In this document: one piece after another, positions 63,401-64,000 of the stretch
Numbering within the stretch: the first letter of the stretch is position 1
Layout of the letters: every line of letters begins with the position of its first letter
Assembly: GCA_022539475.1 (NCBI GenBank)
Contig: VCMS01000047.1
Coordinates: 124,001 to 188,000, forward strand
Length of the DNA: 64,000 nucleotides
Reading direction: 5' to 3'
Source: Gracilaria domingensis
Taxonomy: Eukaryota > Rhodophyta > Florideophyceae > Gracilariales > Gracilariaceae
Made by a program: the position numbers and the translations under genes
The notes under the pieces: generated by a model
Seen by the model: the letters and a program-made list of their open reading frames with translations, nothing else
What the model was told of the DNA's origin: nothing
Databases searched by the model: none

Positions 63401-64000
63401 CAAACGTCTTTCCTCCGCTCTGTTCTGATTCAAGAACCTCAAGGGAATAGTCTACGATGCGCGTCAGGCGACCATACCTCTGTGCTTCCTCATCCAATAT
63501 ACCCCCTTTGCTCGATTTCAGACTTTGGAAGCAATCAACCCATACATCTTGTTCAATTGTTGCTAACTTCCTTCGACGCCTCCATACTGTGGATCCCGCG
63601 ATTGCAAGCGCAAGGGGAAGTCCACTGCAAATCTCTACAATTCCTCTGAAAGCTTCCATGCTGCGCGCATTGATCTCGACATAACAATCAAACCCCGCAT
63701 GCTTCAATAACATTTTCTTCGCTAGATCATCTCCCCTTTCTTTGAATTCTACGATTGCGTGAGCTGCCTCCAGGAAGCGTTCATCTCTGGTTGTGTACAC
63801 CAGTAGGCTTTCATCATGCAACATAACCTCAAGAAGTGTGAAAATATCTGGTGTGATTCCGTTCACTCTCCATATGTCATCAATGAGAAACAAGCATTTT
63901 TGTTTCTTAAACCATCTAGCCGCTCTTTCTGTCGCATCTTTAAGATCGCTTAGTAATCTTAATGATTGAGCGAGTTTCTCACCACCTGTCAGTTGCACAA
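60429..64000 (-). CDS. NB-ARC-WD40 STAND-type protein, 5' end beyond the window
   Basis: The minus frame is open from the right edge to the stop at 60429, about 1190 codons; no ATG start is seen, so the N-terminus (with the P-loop) lies outside. The visible part begins in the NB-ARC ATPase: KCLFLIDDIW (Walker B), VYTTRDERF (RNBS-B-like), and CSGLPLALAIAG (GLPL motif). A winged-helix/ARC2 region with IHAHDLILDIARR follows (residues about 200-280), then an alpha-helical linker. From about residue 590 to 1150 there are about 12 WD40-type blades (LVWDCESG, LVWDVDATK, ICVWNAESG, VGLWDLESS, VRVWKVCTDG, LRVWDVRSG). The order NB-ARC then WD40 is that of Apaf-1 and of many fungal and bacterial STAND receptors. 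Such proteins oligomerise on sensing a signal. The N-terminal effector domain and the ligand are unknown. Confidence 0.85.
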   Translation of the reverse strand, partial: VQLTGGEKLAQSLRLLSDLKDATERAARWFKKQKCLFLIDDIWRVNGITPDIFTLLEVMLHDESLLVYTTRDERFLEAAHAIVEFKERGDDLAKKMLLKHAGFDCYVEINARSMEAFRGIVEICSGLPLALAIAGSTVWRRRRKLATIEQDVWVDCFQSLKSSKGGILDEEAQRYGRLTRIVDYSLEVLESEQSGGKTFEEMFRALCVLQKKQKVRGGMLQKLWSVSDYSDVRRVARMMDQVSLVRMRLEGGKLFHIHAHDLILDIARRKAYEKNQVQACFSALANNYMQKVQTESDAEMNVKEAKGKASSVHTKDKRQRRIVRHWIGTRERTRNGNAMFLPTAIPKHKIAKEQEKCLFRSWWKVEDDGYILDNLCRILKGAGETEEVLWLLERARWVVFRLQRSGIRCLEEDIRVGEELVGNKNMEQAEMLKYFEMVRSAARMSWGSVTENKYEAWFQMYGRVIWYANRNQKIHTFANEVEEHAPRPWAKPSVGVLAKAEGDEFEAFQIREYPVILCVAHGGEILKIVSRRDQLRHDAIVTEYEKSYGTPKRFSLHVAEHMKGMDRDAAQVIRGAVFSQSTNRLITFHNNCVILVWDCESGYQFERRIKIDQLGILSVAVSTDERKIACLCSGGKVLIVDMHSGETLRDDIQRQEFMLSLVQNPEIAASFDGSRIVCAVGPLGFMGWVLPDERNVVAMLTPTEMRGYATYVAMSEDGNRVACASEYHSVLVWDVDATKCWELDTTNLTKGITCISIRSDGGLVVCGTEDGTICVWNAESGRRISQRFDNELHARIVSVAVDGHEVVWANVHGKVGLWDLESSLLESSRRNERTDLNQYIATFMEHFENSLTDVETSANRSWNRAGARYIAYCGEGPRVLVLFPDRGVVVLDVESGKLITRQVRTALVSHAALSENGNRMVFISGSMAHVLDTKSGKAVEVISVQGFPHGLAVSNDGTRIIVCGTHGLDVYDVVKGYGEINLEKRIAHLADGSVSTALSGDGTHVASTSRMDSDVRVWKVCTDGRVPRPVLLRGHTGRVLCLAWSMGTNRVVSASVDKTLRVWDVRSGAAVCELLVCDDPRVYHIQTDTHGLRFVSYDDAGNGRLWNISSRACEMKSSDPAWAATLHRLELARVCLRAVNGRRKITQRDDATGSELVLATPDWPVLQIGDTYVCLQHEPSSVQFCRVVR

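Noticed and set aside
1-64000. CRISPR arrays, rRNA genes, tandem satellites, bacterial operons
   Set aside because: None seen. No regularly spaced direct repeats and no rRNA-like blocks; gene content is wholly eukaryotic.

Overview
This is a nuclear window from a photosynthetic eukaryote, almost certainly a red alga (Rhodophyta). The decisive gene is a nuclear-encoded phycobilisome linker with a plastid transit peptide (21870-23306). Other plastid-directed products fit this: a PsbP-like lumen protein, SufD, SufS, a FemAB/DUF482-like protein and an FKBP-MsrA fusion. Several begin with the short N-terminus containing an early Phe that is usual for primary red plastids. Genes are compact and mostly intronless. 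I could place six spliceosomal introns of 79-102 bp (GTRNGT...YAG) in three genes, four of them in one gene. Genes lie on both strands, and divergent pairs often share GC-rich promoter islands. Genus cannot be decided from the sequence.

Left to right. 1-2150 (-): N-terminal part of a large disordered Ser/Arg-rich protein running off the left edge. 2982-4461 (-): FKBP(SlyD)-MsrA fusion, five exons. 5058-7571 (+): VPS53. 7769-8869 (-): phosphatidylserine decarboxylase. 9048-10718 (-): ALG6, two exons. 11334-12584 (+): unknown. 13339-~15035 (-): ALG9 with a broken 5' part. 15831-16808 (+): alpha/beta hydrolase. 17357-17965 (-): membrane RING-H2 protein, divergent from UBA1 (18436-21619, +), which has one apparent base missing. 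21870-23306 (-): phycobilisome linker. 24167-25294 (-): acidic unknown. 25.3-29.1 kb: gene-poor, with two small LINE-like fragments. 29116-31437 (-): transposase-derived CENP-B/pogo-like protein. 31773-32519 (+): PsbP-like. 32555-33475 (-): eIF2alpha. 35502-36974 (-): FemAB-like. 37371-40211 (+): TEL2/TELO2. 40496-41929 (-): ribophorin I. 42603-43769 (+): RVE-type MYB. 44485-45504 (-): FkbM methyltransferase. 46973-48598 (-): SufD. 49001-50266 (+): topoisomerase VI A / SPO11-3. 50732-51970 (-): ELM2/SANT protein, two exons. 52644-56171 (+): IRE1. 56341-57714 (-): SufS. 58194-59369 (+): PA2G4/EBP1. 60429-right edge (-): NB-ARC-WD40 STAND protein.

Themes. Three N-glycosylation genes (ALG6, ALG9, ribophorin I), the unfolded-protein sensor IRE1 and the stress target eIF2alpha all serve ER protein folding. 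SufD and SufS, two nuclear parts of plastid Fe-S assembly, lie about 8 kb apart. The most unusual non-coding signal is a 390-bp run of different short hairpins (23.65-24.03 kb) upstream of the phycobilisome linker, with further strong hairpins at 15.4, 34.8 and 45.8 kb. The most unusual proteins are the FKBP-MsrA fusion, a transposase-derived protein without its first catalytic Asp, an IRE1 with DVG in place of DFG, and a large NB-ARC-WD40 receptor-like STAND protein.
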